Source: Cryobacterium flavum
Lineage (GTDB): Bacteria; Actinomycetota; Actinomycetes; Actinomycetales; Microbacteriaceae
Direction: 5' to 3'
NCBI RefSeq assembly: GCF_900103805.1
Contig: NZ_FNIB01000019.1
Coordinates: 1 to 45,074 of the forward strand
DNA: 45,074 nt
Shown here: piece by piece, positions 1 through 8,086 of the stretch
Numbering within the stretch: position 1 is the stretch's first letter
How the letters are laid out: every line of letters begins with the position of its first letter
Made by a program: the position numbers and the translations under genes
The notes under the pieces: model-generated
Seen by the model: only the letters and a program-made list of their open reading frames with translations
Database searches by the model: none
What the model was told of the DNA's origin: nothing

Positions 1-1419
1 GACGAGCCGTTGCTCGAGGTATCGACCGACAAGGTGGACACGGAAATCCCGTCTCCGGTCGCCGGCATTATTGAAGCCATCCTGGTGCAGGAAGATGAGA
101 CCGTCGAGGTCGGCACCCCCCTGGTCACCATCGGCGACGGATCGGGCGCGGCCGCACCCGTCGCTGAGGCACCGGCTGCAGAAGCGCCGGTTGCTGAGGC
201 GCCCGTTGCCGAGGCACCCGCGCCGGTTGCTGAGGCGCCCGTTGCCGAGGCACCCGCGCCGGTTGCTGAGGCGCCCGTTGCCGAGGCACCCGCGCCGGTT
301 GCAGCACCCGAGCCCGTCGCGGCACCAGTTGCAGCACCCGCACCCGTCGCGGCACCAGTTGCAGCACCCGAGCCCGTTGCGGCACCGGTTGCAGCACCCG
401 CACCCGCACCCGTCGCGGCACCAGTCGCTGCACCAGCGCCCGTTGCAGCAGAACCAGAACCGGTCGCTGCAGCCCCGGCAGCAGCACCCGCACCCGTCGC
501 AGCCGCCCCCGCGGCACGCGGTTCACACGCTGGCACCAGCGGCTACGTCACGCCGATCGTGCGCAAGCTCGCCAACGAAGCCGGCGTCGACCTGGCGACG
601 ATCAGCGGCACCGGAGTGGGCGGACGTATCCGCAAGGAAGACATCGTGCAGGCGGCCTCGGCCTTCGGCACGACCGCTGCCGCACCGGTCGTCGAGGTCT
701 CGCCGCTGCGTGGCACCACCCAGCCGATGTCGCGCCTGCGCAAGGTCGTCGCCGAGCGTGCTGTCATCTCGATGCAGTCATCCGCTCAGCTCACGACCGT
801 GGTCGAGGTCGACGTCACCCGCGTCGCTCTGCTCCGCGACCGGGTCAAGGGCGCTTTCGCCGAGAAGACCGGCAACAAGCTGTCCTTCCTGCCGTTCTTC
901 GCCCTCGCTGCCGCTGAGGCCCTCCGTGCCATCCCGATTGTGAACGCCACGATCGAGGGCGACACGATTGTCTACCCGGCGCAGGAGAACATCAGCATTG
1001 CCGTTGACACCGAGCGTGGCCTGCTGACCCCCGTTGTGCGTAACGCCGGGGATCTCGACTTGGCCGGTTTCGCCGCCCAGATCGCCGACCTCGCCGCTCG
1101 CACCCGCGACAACAAGCTGAAGCCCGATGAACTGAGTGGCGGAACGTTCACGCTGACCAACACCGGTTCGCGCGGCGCGCTGTTCGACACGCCCGTCGTG
1201 TTCCTGCCGCAGAGCGCCATTCTGGGCACAGGCATCGTGTACAAGAAACCGCTCGTTGTCACCAACGACGGTCTCGACTCGATCGCGATCCGTTCCAGCG
1301 TGTACCTCGCGCTGTCCTACGACCACCGCATCATCGACGGAGCGGATGCAGCCCGCTTCCTCACCACGATGAAGGCGCGGCTCGAAGCCGGTGCGTTCGA
1401 GGGCAACCTCGGAATCTAA
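1..1419 (+). CDS. sucB: Dihydrolipoamide acyltransferase (E2 of 2-oxo acid dehydrogenase), 5' partial
   Basis: E2 core of the pyruvate/2-oxoglutarate dehydrogenase complexes; it moves acyl groups from lipoyl-lysine to CoA. The frame is open from base 1, so the N-terminus lies outside the window. The visible protein starts inside a lipoyl domain, with the lipoylation motif TDKVD (Lys at about residue 11 of the visible part). An Ala/Pro/Glu/Val-rich flexible linker follows (about residues 50-178), then a peripheral subunit-binding domain (YVTPIVRKLANEAGVDL onward). The catalytic acyltransferase domain ends with the active-site motif SYDHRIIDG. In mycobacteria the gene in this position next to lipB (DlaT) serves pyruvate dehydrogenase although it is often annotated sucB, so dlaT is an equally valid name. 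The downstream lipB-lipA genes supply its cofactor. Its exact complex membership is inferred. Confidence 0.93.
   Translation, partial: DEPLLEVSTDKVDTEIPSPVAGIIEAILVQEDETVEVGTPLVTIGDGSGAAAPVAEAPAAEAPVAEAPVAEAPAPVAEAPVAEAPAPVAEAPVAEAPAPVAAPEPVAAPVAAPAPVAAPVAAPEPVAAPVAAPAPAPVAAPVAAPAPVAAEPEPVAAAPAAAPAPVAAAPAARGSHAGTSGYVTPIVRKLANEAGVDLATISGTGVGGRIRKEDIVQAASAFGTTAAAPVVEVSPLRGTTQPMSRLRKVVAERAVISMQSSAQLTTVVEVDVTRVALLRDRVKGAFAEKTGNKLSFLPFFALAAAEALRAIPIVNATIEGDTIVYPAQENISIAVDTERGLLTPVVRNAGDLDLAGFAAQIADLAARTRDNKLKPDELSGGTFTLTNTGSRGALFDTPVVFLPQSAILGTGIVYKKPLVVTNDGLDSIAIRSSVYLALSYDHRIIDGADAARFLTTMKARLEAGAFEGNLGI
190..417 (+). repeat. In-frame tandem repeats encoding the E2 linker
   Basis: Three perfect 36-bp units lie at 190-225, 226-261 and 262-297, each encoding VAEAPVAEAPAP. 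They are followed by about four 30-bp units starting at 298, 328, 358 and 388, which encode variants of VAAPEPVAAP / VAAPAPVAAP. All units keep the reading frame. Such linkers give lipoyl domains their swing; repeat number is likely to vary between strains. Confidence 0.9.
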
Positions 1420-1455
1420 CAGTACGAGCTGTCGGAAGTTTCGGCCTGGGACACC

Positions 1456-3243
1456 TCAGTAGTCGAAGATCTCACGAAGACGCCAGCCGCCCTCGCCCTT
1501 GACCACCAGGACCGAGGCCGGCTGGCTTTTTTGCTGCCCGGACGCCGGAGTCAACACGACCACGGCCAGGTCACCGCTCCGTTCTGCCAGGGACGGCAGG
1601 TAGGGCGCGTAGTCGGCGACCTCCCGGCCGGATCCGCCCTGCTGCCGTTCGCGGGCATCGTAGCTGTCCGCGGCCAGAATGGCCGAGCCGGTCTGATCCA
1701 CGTCGACCAGGCAGACCAGGGAGGCAGCGACCAGGCACGCCGCCCGGCGCACGAGGAGCACCGGCACGGCCGATACCGGGTTGTCCCCCGCTATCGCCGC
1801 CAAGCCTGCCGTACGAGCGGCATCCGCGGAGCCCGCGACCGTTGGTACGGGGGCCGGAGTGCCGGTGGCCCCTGCACTGTTCCTCGACGTGCCGTCGGCA
1901 CCCGACGCGCCGGGTAACGCGCTGTCACCGGCACGGCCCGATACCGGGAACAGGGTCAGGGCGAGCACGAGAATGCTGGCGCCGCCCAGTGCTGCCACCA
2001 AAAGCGGCCGGTGGTGCCCATACAGTCGTTTGCGCAGGGCGTGCGCCACAGCCTTGAGCGGATGCGAGTCGATCACAGAATCAACGACGGTCGCGAACGA
2101 CCGACCAGGACGCGACTGCGGCTGGAGCCGGCGCAGGCTGGCTGCGCCCCAAGCCATGAGACTGGTGAAGGCATCGCCACCGACGCCGAATCGCGCGGGT
2201 AACGACCTGTCGTCGAACAGCTCGTCGATCGTGTCGGTGAACTCATCGTTGGACGTATCGTCGAACCCGTGATCGGATCCGTCGTCGAATTCGTGGCGGC
2301 GGAGTTGCACCACGTTCACCTGACCAGTCCCCGCCTCGAACGCGTCAGCGTTCACGTTCTGTGTTTGGGCCTCCAATCGGTGGGTGAGGCGAAAGGCGTC
2401 AAGCGGTTCGGCGTCGGCCCAATCGAAAAGGTCATGCTCCAGTGTGCCGAGGACCGAACCGACCCCTGCCGCGCCAGCTGCCCCGTCTGAAGATTTCGGA
2501 GAAACGGCCGGGTCGATGGCGCCCCGAAAGCGCCGCAGGAGCGCCGCGCCGCTCGCGCGGTGCGTGTCCGTTACATCGACGGCCTCGACGAGGGCTTCCA
2601 TCACGATAGCCAGGCGTTCGTAGTCGGCGCGGAGCCGCCGCATCCGCTCCCTGGGTATGTCAGTGAGCCGCGCAACCGCACCGAAACCGTTCACCACCGC
2701 CCGGCCGCTGGCATCCAGCAGAATTGTCGCCTGGCTGATGGCCCCGTGCGCGAACCCGGCCGTGTGCATGGCGCGCAGGGCGACGATGATCGGTGCCAAC
2801 AGGGTCACGGCTTCGCCGGCAGACAGTCGAGGGTGTTCGACCAAGTACCTGGCCAGGGATCCTCCGGTGAGTCGTTCCAGGACTAGACAAATGCGACCAT
2901 CCCCGAGCTGCGCAACGTCGAGCAGGCGCACGAGTCCCGGCGCTGCCCCCGAGGTCAGCACGGCAATGTCGAGTTCGATGCTCGTCGACTCGGTGTCGGC
3001 GCGGAAGACCTTGAGGGCCACCGCGCTTGCCGCACCGGAATGACCCAGGTACACCACGGCTCGATCCCCGGTGCCCAGCAAACGGATCACGCGGTGTCCG
3101 GCGACAATCCCCTCCGGGTGCACCGGTTCTGTCGTGGCGGAAGCGCCGTCGGCCTTAAGGTATGCCGCGCGCTGGCCGGGACGGGAGTCGCGGCCAGCTG
3201 TGTCATCGGCCGAAGTCGGAGGTTGTTCAGAGCGTCGTCTCAC
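1456..3243 (-). CDS. Membrane-anchored Ser/Thr pseudokinase
   Basis: A protein-kinase fold followed by one membrane segment and an extracytoplasmic domain, like actinobacterial PknB-type receptors, but catalytically broken. With a GTG start at 3243 (595 aa), the glycine-rich loop LLGTGDRAVVYLG (about 55-67) and the ATP-binding Lys of VALKVF (about 78) are visible. The catalytic loop reads HGAISQATILL (about 166-176) in place of HRDxKPxNILL, and the DFG position reads GFG, so the catalytic Asp, the Lys and the metal-binding residues are missing. An acidic stretch with repeated F-D-D/T motifs spans about 317-345. A transmembrane helix lies at about 413-434, followed by a ~160-aa exterior domain. 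An upstream start at 3399 would read through a 17-bp tandem repeat and is less likely. The gene is convergent with the E2 gene and divergent from lipB. Function unknown; a scaffold or sensor role is inference. Confidence 0.75.
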   Translation of the reverse strand: MRRRSEQPPTSADDTAGRDSRPGQRAAYLKADGASATTEPVHPEGIVAGHRVIRLLGTGDRAVVYLGHSGAASAVALKVFRADTESTSIELDIAVLTSGAAPGLVRLLDVAQLGDGRICLVLERLTGGSLARYLVEHPRLSAGEAVTLLAPIIVALRAMHTAGFAHGAISQATILLDASGRAVVNGFGAVARLTDIPRERMRRLRADYERLAIVMEALVEAVDVTDTHRASGAALLRRFRGAIDPAVSPKSSDGAAGAAGVGSVLGTLEHDLFDWADAEPLDAFRLTHRLEAQTQNVNADAFEAGTGQVNVVQLRRHEFDDGSDHGFDDTSNDEFTDTIDELFDDRSLPARFGVGGDAFTSLMAWGAASLRRLQPQSRPGRSFATVVDSVIDSHPLKAVAHALRKRLYGHHRPLLVAALGGASILVLALTLFPVSGRAGDSALPGASGADGTSRNSAGATGTPAPVPTVAGSADAARTAGLAAIAGDNPVSAVPVLLVRRAACLVAASLVCLVDVDQTGSAILAADSYDARERQQGGSGREVADYAPYLPSLAERSGDLAVVVLTPASGQQKSQPASVLVVKGEGGWRLREIFDY

Positions 3244-3354
3244 CTGCCCATGATCGGCCGCTGGGCCGGCCAGAGCGCTCAGGTCCCCCGCTCTCGTGCA
3301 GAACAGGCGATCTGTGCCGCTGTGGAGGAGCCGGTCCGGGTGGCACCGGCGCCG

Positions 3355-3397
3355 GCTGCGCCCGGGTGCTCGCTGCGCCCGGGTGCTCGCTGCGCCC
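3355..3397. repeat. 17-bp tandem repeat between divergent genes
   Basis: Two perfect copies of gctgcgcccgggtgctc (3355-3371 and 3372-3388) plus a 9-base partial third copy (3389-3397). It lies 32-74 bases before the lipB start, so it sits inside the presumed promoter region shared with the pseudokinase gene. Confidence 0.85.
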
Positions 3398-3428
3398 AAA
3401 ATGCCGGCGACGCCCCTAGACTGGGCAG

Positions 3429-4124
3429 ATGCTCGACTTTGTCGTCGCGGGGCTAAGCGCCAACTCCGTGCCGTATGTTGAGGGCCTAGAGCTCCAACGC
3501 GCAGTCCATCGTTCCGTCGTCGCCCACGAGCGACCGGACACCGTCCTCCTCCTGGAGCATCCGGCCGTGTATACCGCCGGAAAACGCACTCTGCCGGAGG
3601 AACGCCCCGTCGACGACACGCCGGTTATCGACGTCGACCGGGGCGGCAAGATCACCTGGCACGGCCCGGGCCAGCTCGTCGGGTATCCCATACTGCACCT
3701 CGCGGAACCCGTCGACGTCGTCGGCTACGTTCGGTCCCTTGAGGCAATCCTGATCGAGGTCCTGATCGACTTCGGGATCGATGCCGTACGCGTTGCGGGA
3801 CGCTCAGGGGTGTGGGTGGGACCCGACGGCCACGAAGATAAAATAGCCGCGATCGGAATCCGAGTTGCCCAGGGAGTGACCATGCACGGTTTCGCGCTCA
3901 ACTGCAGCAACTCGCTGGATGCCTATTCGCGCATCATCGCCTGCGGAATTCGCGATGCCGGGGTGACCACGATGACCCGTGTGCTCGGCCGCACCGTCGA
4001 CCCGAGCGAATTGATCGATCCGATCACGGCCGCTTTCCGTCGCACGATGAGCCTGAATGCCGCCCCGGTGGCCCCTGCAAGCATGACCCCAGCCAGCCTC
4101 GATACCGTCAGGACGAACGCATGA
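3429..4124 (+). CDS. lipB: Octanoyltransferase LipB
   Basis: Transfers octanoyl groups from acyl carrier protein to lipoyl domains, the first step of lipoate synthesis in the cytosol. The 231-aa protein has the family signature [17 protein letters not shown] (about 71-87), the active-site Lys in EDKIAAIG (Lys138) and the catalytic Cys in [10 protein letters not shown] (Cys172). The numbering is close to that of the E. coli enzyme (Lys135/Cys169). The start ATG at 3429 follows the short repeat region. The stop codon overlaps the start of lipA (ATGA), so the two are translationally coupled. Its client, the E2 protein, is encoded 2 kb upstream, and the acyl donor, acyl carrier protein, is encoded at 28.3 kb. 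Confidence 0.97.
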   Translation: MLDFVVAGLSANSVPYVEGLELQRAVHRSVVAHERPDTVLLLEHPAVYTAGKRTLPEERPVDDTPVIDVDRGGKITWHGPGQLVGYPILHLAEPVDVVGYVRSLEAILIEVLIDFGIDAVRVAGRSGVWVGPDGHEDKIAAIGIRVAQGVTMHGFALNCSNSLDAYSRIIACGIRDAGVTTMTRVLGRTVDPSELIDPITAAFRRTMSLNAAPVAPASMTPASLDTVRTNA

Positions 4125-5110
4125 GCGCAGTACCCGAAGGCCGCAAACTGCTGCGGCTGGAAATTCGCAACGCGGAAACGCCGATCGAGCGGAAGCCCGC
4201 CTGGATCAAGACCGTCGCCAAGATGGGGCCGGAATACCAGAAGCTACAGGCGCTGGTGAAGAGCGAAAACCTGCACACGGTGTGTCAGGAGGCCGGCTGC
4301 CCGAATATCTTTGAATGTTGGGAAGATCGCGAAGCGACCTTCCTCATCGGGGGTTCACAGTGCACCCGCCGTTGCGACTTCTGCCAGATCGACACCGGCA
4401 AGCCCGCAGACTATGACACGGACGAGCCGCGTCGCGTCGGCGAGTCCGTCGTGTCGATGAACCTCCGCTACGCCACCGTGACCGGCGTCGCCCGCGACGA
4501 CCTCCCCGATGAAGGCGCCTGGCTCTACGCCGAGACGATTCGTCAGATCCACCAGCAGAGCCCCGGCACCGGTGTCGAGATTCTGGTCCCAGACTTCTCC
4601 GGCAATCCGGAACACCTCGCCCAAGTCTTCGACGCCAAACCCGAGGTCTTCGCCCACAACGTGGAGACCGTGCCACGCATTTTCAAGCGCATCCGCCCGG
4701 CCTTTCGCTATGACCGCTCGCTCGACGTGCTCACCCAGGGCCGCAACGCCGGGCTGATCACCAAGTCCAACCTCATCCTCGGCATGGGTGAAGAACGCGC
4801 AGAAATCACCCAGGCACTGCACGACCTGTATGAGGCCGGTACCGACATCATCACCATCACCCAGTACCTTCGCCCGAGCGCCCGGCATCTTCCGGTGGCC
4901 CGCTGGGTGCGCCCAGAGGAATTCGTCGAGCTCAATGAGGAAGCCAAGGAGATCGGCTTTCTCGGCGTCCTGTCCGGTCCGCTGGTGCGTTCGTCCTACC
5001 GCGCCGGTCGGCTGTGGGCCCAGTCCATGGTCGCAACCGGTCGCCAGATCCCGGCCGAATTGCGCCAGCTGGCGGATGCCCAACTTGGGTTCGCCCAGGC
5101 CGTCTCCTGA
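4121..5110 (+). CDS. lipA: Lipoyl synthase LipA
   Basis: Radical-SAM enzyme that inserts two sulfurs into octanoylated lipoyl domains. The 329-aa protein has the auxiliary iron-sulfur cluster cysteines 55, 60 and 66 ([12 protein letters not shown]), the radical-SAM triad CTRRCDFC (Cys81/85/88) and the C-terminal RSSY motif (about 290-293), whose Ser ligates the auxiliary cluster. All family-defining residues are therefore present. The start overlaps the lipB stop by an ATGA. After the stop there is a 60-base gap to the DUF4191 gene. Confidence 0.98.
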   Translation: MSAVPEGRKLLRLEIRNAETPIERKPAWIKTVAKMGPEYQKLQALVKSENLHTVCQEAGCPNIFECWEDREATFLIGGSQCTRRCDFCQIDTGKPADYDTDEPRRVGESVVSMNLRYATVTGVARDDLPDEGAWLYAETIRQIHQQSPGTGVEILVPDFSGNPEHLAQVFDAKPEVFAHNVETVPRIFKRIRPAFRYDRSLDVLTQGRNAGLITKSNLILGMGEERAEITQALHDLYEAGTDIITITQYLRPSARHLPVARWVRPEEFVELNEEAKEIGFLGVLSGPLVRSSYRAGRLWAQSMVATGRQIPAELRQLADAQLGFAQAVS

Positions 5111-5170
5111 TGCGAGCACACAGGCGAATTCGGTCACGGGGCATTCGAGTGACTGGGTAGTCTTATACCC

Positions 5171-5878
5171 ATGGCACGCAGCAAGGAAAAGTCCCCCAAA
5201 AAACCAAAACAGCCCGGCCGCTTGAAGCAAATGTGGCAGGTATTCCAGATGACGAGACGCTACGACTCGAACATCGTCTGGATTCTCGTTTTGGCCTTCG
5301 TCGTCCCCGTTCTGATCAGCCTGGCCCTCGCCCTGCTGATCCCGGGGAGCAACGTCTTCACGATGGTGCTCTGGATCGTCGCCGGCGTGCTCGCCGGTAT
5401 TCTGGCCATGCTAATCATCCTCGGTCGTCGGGCCGAGAAGGCCGCGTATTCCCAGATCGAGGGTCAGCCCGGTGCCGTGGGGGCGGTATTGCGCAGTTCA
5501 CTGAAGCGTGGCTGGGTCGGCAGTGAAATGCCGGTAGCGGTCAACGGCAAGACGCAGGATGCGGTCTATCGTGCGGTCGGTCGCGGCGGCGTCGTGCTGA
5601 TCAGCGAGGGACCCAAGACGCGCACTGCCCGTATGCTCGACGAAGAAAAACGCAAGATTGTGCGCATCGGCGGCAACGTCGGCATCACGGTTATTTCCGT
5701 CGGACCCGACGAGGACGCCGTGCCACTGCACAAGCTGGCTCGCCGCCTGACCAGGATCAAGCCCACGCTGACTAAGGCCGAGGTGCTCGCTGTAAACAAC
5801 CGCCTCAACTCTATGGGCACGAAACTTCCCATTCCCAAGGGCGTCGACCCCATGAAGGCGCGCCCCCAGCGCGGCTGA
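5171..5878 (+). CDS. DUF4191 membrane protein
   Basis: Conserved actinobacterial membrane protein that follows lipA in many genomes (Rv2219 position in M. tuberculosis); function unknown. The 235-aa protein begins with a Lys/Pro-rich basic tail (about 1-25) and has two hydrophobic helices (about 39-60 and 67-88). A soluble C-terminal domain follows, with the motifs EGQPGAVGAVL and RGGVVLISEGP. The start ATG at 5171 is directly preceded by TTATACCC and no ribosome site is visible, which suggests a leaderless transcript. A small inverted repeat GGGTA-N6-TACCC (5155-5170) abuts the start. Family assignment is confident; role is not known. Confidence 0.88.
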   Translation: MARSKEKSPKKPKQPGRLKQMWQVFQMTRRYDSNIVWILVLAFVVPVLISLALALLIPGSNVFTMVLWIVAGVLAGILAMLIILGRRAEKAAYSQIEGQPGAVGAVLRSSLKRGWVGSEMPVAVNGKTQDAVYRAVGRGGVVLISEGPKTRTARMLDEEKRKIVRIGGNVGITVISVGPDEDAVPLHKLARRLTRIKPTLTKAEVLAVNNRLNSMGTKLPIPKGVDPMKARPQRG

Positions 5879-5894
5879 CCTCAACAGACAACAG

Positions 5895-5923
5895 AACGGC
5901 CGGGCGTCCATCGCCCGGCCGTT
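5895..5923. terminator. Bidirectional hairpin terminator
   Basis: Perfect 12-bp stem, aacggccgggcg (5895-5906) and cgcccggccgtt (5912-5923), with a 5-base loop. It lies between the convergent DUF4191 and RDD genes. T-rich context is weak (ttctt on the + side). Confidence 0.8.
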
Positions 5924-5942
5924 CTTCGTCATCGCAGTGCTA

Positions 5943-6371
5943 TTACTGCCGGATGAGCGCCGTTCCGGCAATTTTGTCGTGGAAGCCACGCTGGTCGGAA
6001 TCCCAGACCAACGCCGGGAGGGCAATTCCGAGCAACAGCGACCGCACCACGGGTCGCCAGAGACCAATCCAGCCCCCGTGGATAGAGATAAGTCGGAGGC
6101 CCACCAAGCGGTGACCGATGCTGGCACCGATGGTCGGGATGAAGACGATCTGCAGGATGACGAAGATGATCAGGTTCGCCGCCGGGTCATAGTTGAAGAA
6201 GATCGCTGAGACGCCGATGGCGATGGCCCAGTCGATGGCGAAGCCGAGCATCCGTCGACCGGGGCGGCCGATGGAACTCGGCCCGATCTGGGGTAATCCG
6301 AGCCGCTCCCCCGGCCATCTACTGGGTGGAAGCTGACCAAAAGTGTTCGGGCGGGAGTCGGAGGCTGGCAC
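5943..6371 (-). CDS. RDD family membrane protein
   Basis: Small integral membrane protein of the RDD family (142 aa), at the Rv2219A position beside glnA. The signature begins at about residue 34 with RPGRRMLGFAIDWAIA (the R..D element), followed by three hydrophobic segments at roughly 41-60, 65-85 and 103-120. The conserved GASIGHRLVGLRL sits between the last two. RDD proteins are mostly uncharacterised; transport or ion-exchange roles have been proposed for some. It is convergent with DUF4191 and divergent from glnA. Confidence 0.88.
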   Translation of the reverse strand: MPASDSRPNTFGQLPPSRWPGERLGLPQIGPSSIGRPGRRMLGFAIDWAIAIGVSAIFFNYDPAANLIIFVILQIVFIPTIGASIGHRLVGLRLISIHGGWIGLWRPVVRSLLLGIALPALVWDSDQRGFHDKIAGTALIRQ

Positions 6372-6399
6372 CCGATGAGTCTACCGATGGGGCCTGCCT

Positions 6400-6437
6400 G
6401 TAACATGGGCGAAACATAAGCGTCACGGACAAGTAAC
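6400..6437 (+). promoter_or_regulatory. GlnR-type nitrogen box upstream of glnA
   Basis: Four pentamer half-sites sit at exactly 6-base spacing: GTAAC (6400-6404), GAAAC (6411-6415), GTCAC (6422-6426) and GTAAC (6433-6437). This matches the a-b-a-b architecture described for Streptomyces GlnR targets (gTnAc-n6-GaAAc repeated); the fourth site deviates at one base. It lies 79-116 bases before the glnA start. It predicts nitrogen control by a GlnR-family regulator, which is not encoded in this window. Confidence 0.8.
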
Positions 6438-6515
6438 GCAGCGCTACTAATCTCAATGAAGCCGATGTGTCCGATTCGGCCGTTTCCACGCCCTCGTCGT
6501 CTGGAGTTATTCCGC

Positions 6516-7940
6516 ATGTTCCGCGATTCGTCCGAAGTGCTTAAATTCATCAAAGACAATGACGTCAAGTTTCTTGACATCCGTTTCACCGATCTCCCCG
6601 GTGTGCAGCAGCACTTCAACATTCCGGCATCCACCGTCGATGAAGAGTTCTTCACCGTTGGCCAAATGTTCGATGGTTCCTCGATCCGCGGTTTCGCGTC
6701 GATCCACGAATCCGACATGCAGCTCATCCCCGACGTGTCGACCGCATACCTGGACCCGTTCCGCACCGAGAAGACGCTCATCATGCTCTTCGACATCTAC
6801 AACCCGCGCAACGGTGAGATCTACTCCAAGGACCCGCGCCAGGTAGCCAAGAAGGCCGAGAAGTACCTCGCCTCCACCGGCATCGGCGACACCGCCTTCT
6901 TCGGCTCCGAAGCCGAGTTCTACATCTTCGACGACGTGCGCTACGAAGTGAACCAGCACACCAGCTACTACAAGGTCGACTCCAGCGAGGGTGCCTGGAA
7001 CTCGGGTCGTAAGGAAGACGGCGGAAACCTCGCCAACAAGACCCCGTTCAAGGGCGGCTACTTTCCGGTCAGCCCGGTCGACCAGCACGTCGACATGCGC
7101 GATGACATCTGCCTCAAGCTGATCGAATCGGGCCTCGTGCTCGAGCGCAGCCACCACGAGGTCGGCACCGGCGGCCAGGGCGAGATCAACTACAAGTTCG
7201 ACACCATGGTGCACGCGGCCGACGACCTGCTCAAATTCAAGTACATCGTCAAGAACACGGCGCATGACTGGAACAAGACCGCGACCTTCATGCCTAAGCC
7301 GCTCTTCGGCGACAACGGCTCCGGTATGCACACCCACCAGTCCCTGTGGGCCGACGGCAAACCGCTGTTCTACGATGAGGCCGGCTACGGCGGACTGTCC
7401 GACGTGGCGCGCTGGTACATCGGAGGTCTGCTCAAGCACGCCCCCGCCGTGCTCGCCTTCACCAACCCCACGGTCAACTCGTACCACCGTCTCGTCCCCG
7501 GCTTCGAAGCCCCGGTCAACTTGGTCTACTCGGCCGGTAACCGTTCGGCGTCGATCCGTATCCCGATCACCGGCACCAACCCCAAGGCCAAGCGTCTCGA
7601 GTTCCGCGCCCCCGACGCGTCTGGTAACCCGTACCTCGCCTTCGCCGCTCAGCTCATGGCCGGCCTCGACGGTATTAAGAACCGCATTGAGCCGCACGAG
7701 CCGGTCGACAAGGACCTCTACGAGCTGCCGCCCGAAGAAGCCAAGAACATCCCCCAGGTGCCCGCGTCACTCGAGGAGGCCCTGCAGGCCCTCGAAGCCG
7801 ACCACGACTTCCTGATGGCCGGAAACGTCTTCACACCCGAATTGATCGAGACCTGGATCGAGTACAAGCGCGAAAACGAGATCAAGCCGCTCGCCCAGCG
7901 TCCGCACCCGTTCGAGTTCGAGCTCTACTACGGCGTCTAA
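6516..7940 (+). CDS. glnA: Glutamine synthetase type I (adenylylatable)
   Basis: Makes glutamine from glutamate, ammonia and ATP as a cytosolic dodecamer, and is the main ammonium-assimilating enzyme. With the ATG at 6516 (GGAG nine bases upstream) the protein is 474 aa, the standard GSI length; upstream in-frame ATGs such as 6456 would add residues with no family match. Visible motifs are [11 protein letters not shown] near the N-terminus, the metal and glutamate site SEAEFYIFD, the ATP site [12 protein letters not shown] and the adenylylation loop [13 protein letters not shown] with Tyr at about residue 402. That Tyr is the target of GlnE, encoded just downstream on the other strand. The upstream GlnR box and the downstream terminator make it a monocistronic nitrogen-regulated unit. 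Confidence 0.98.
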   Translation: MFRDSSEVLKFIKDNDVKFLDIRFTDLPGVQQHFNIPASTVDEEFFTVGQMFDGSSIRGFASIHESDMQLIPDVSTAYLDPFRTEKTLIMLFDIYNPRNGEIYSKDPRQVAKKAEKYLASTGIGDTAFFGSEAEFYIFDDVRYEVNQHTSYYKVDSSEGAWNSGRKEDGGNLANKTPFKGGYFPVSPVDQHVDMRDDICLKLIESGLVLERSHHEVGTGGQGEINYKFDTMVHAADDLLKFKYIVKNTAHDWNKTATFMPKPLFGDNGSGMHTHQSLWADGKPLFYDEAGYGGLSDVARWYIGGLLKHAPAVLAFTNPTVNSYHRLVPGFEAPVNLVYSAGNRSASIRIPITGTNPKAKRLEFRAPDASGNPYLAFAAQLMAGLDGIKNRIEPHEPVDKDLYELPPEEAKNIPQVPASLEEALQALEADHDFLMAGNVFTPELIETWIEYKRENEIKPLAQRPHPFEFELYYGV

Positions 7941-7984
7941 GCAGTAGATGCGCGCGATCCGTTCATCGGGCCCGCGTGACTGGG

Positions 7985-8014
7985 AAGGGACTGCATCTTC
8001 GGATGCGGTCCCTT
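7985..8014 (+). terminator. glnA terminator with UUCG tetraloop
   Basis: A 13-bp stem, aagggactgcatc (7985-7997) and gatgcggtccctt (8002-8014), with one G-U pair and a TTCG loop. It lies 45 bases after the glnA stop and would also serve the convergent glnE. Confidence 0.85.
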
Positions 8015-8086
8015 CTGTGTTGCAAGGTGACGCGTTGCCGCGTGCTGTGTTGCCGAGTGCACTCCTGTCACGCGCCTCGTGCCGGA

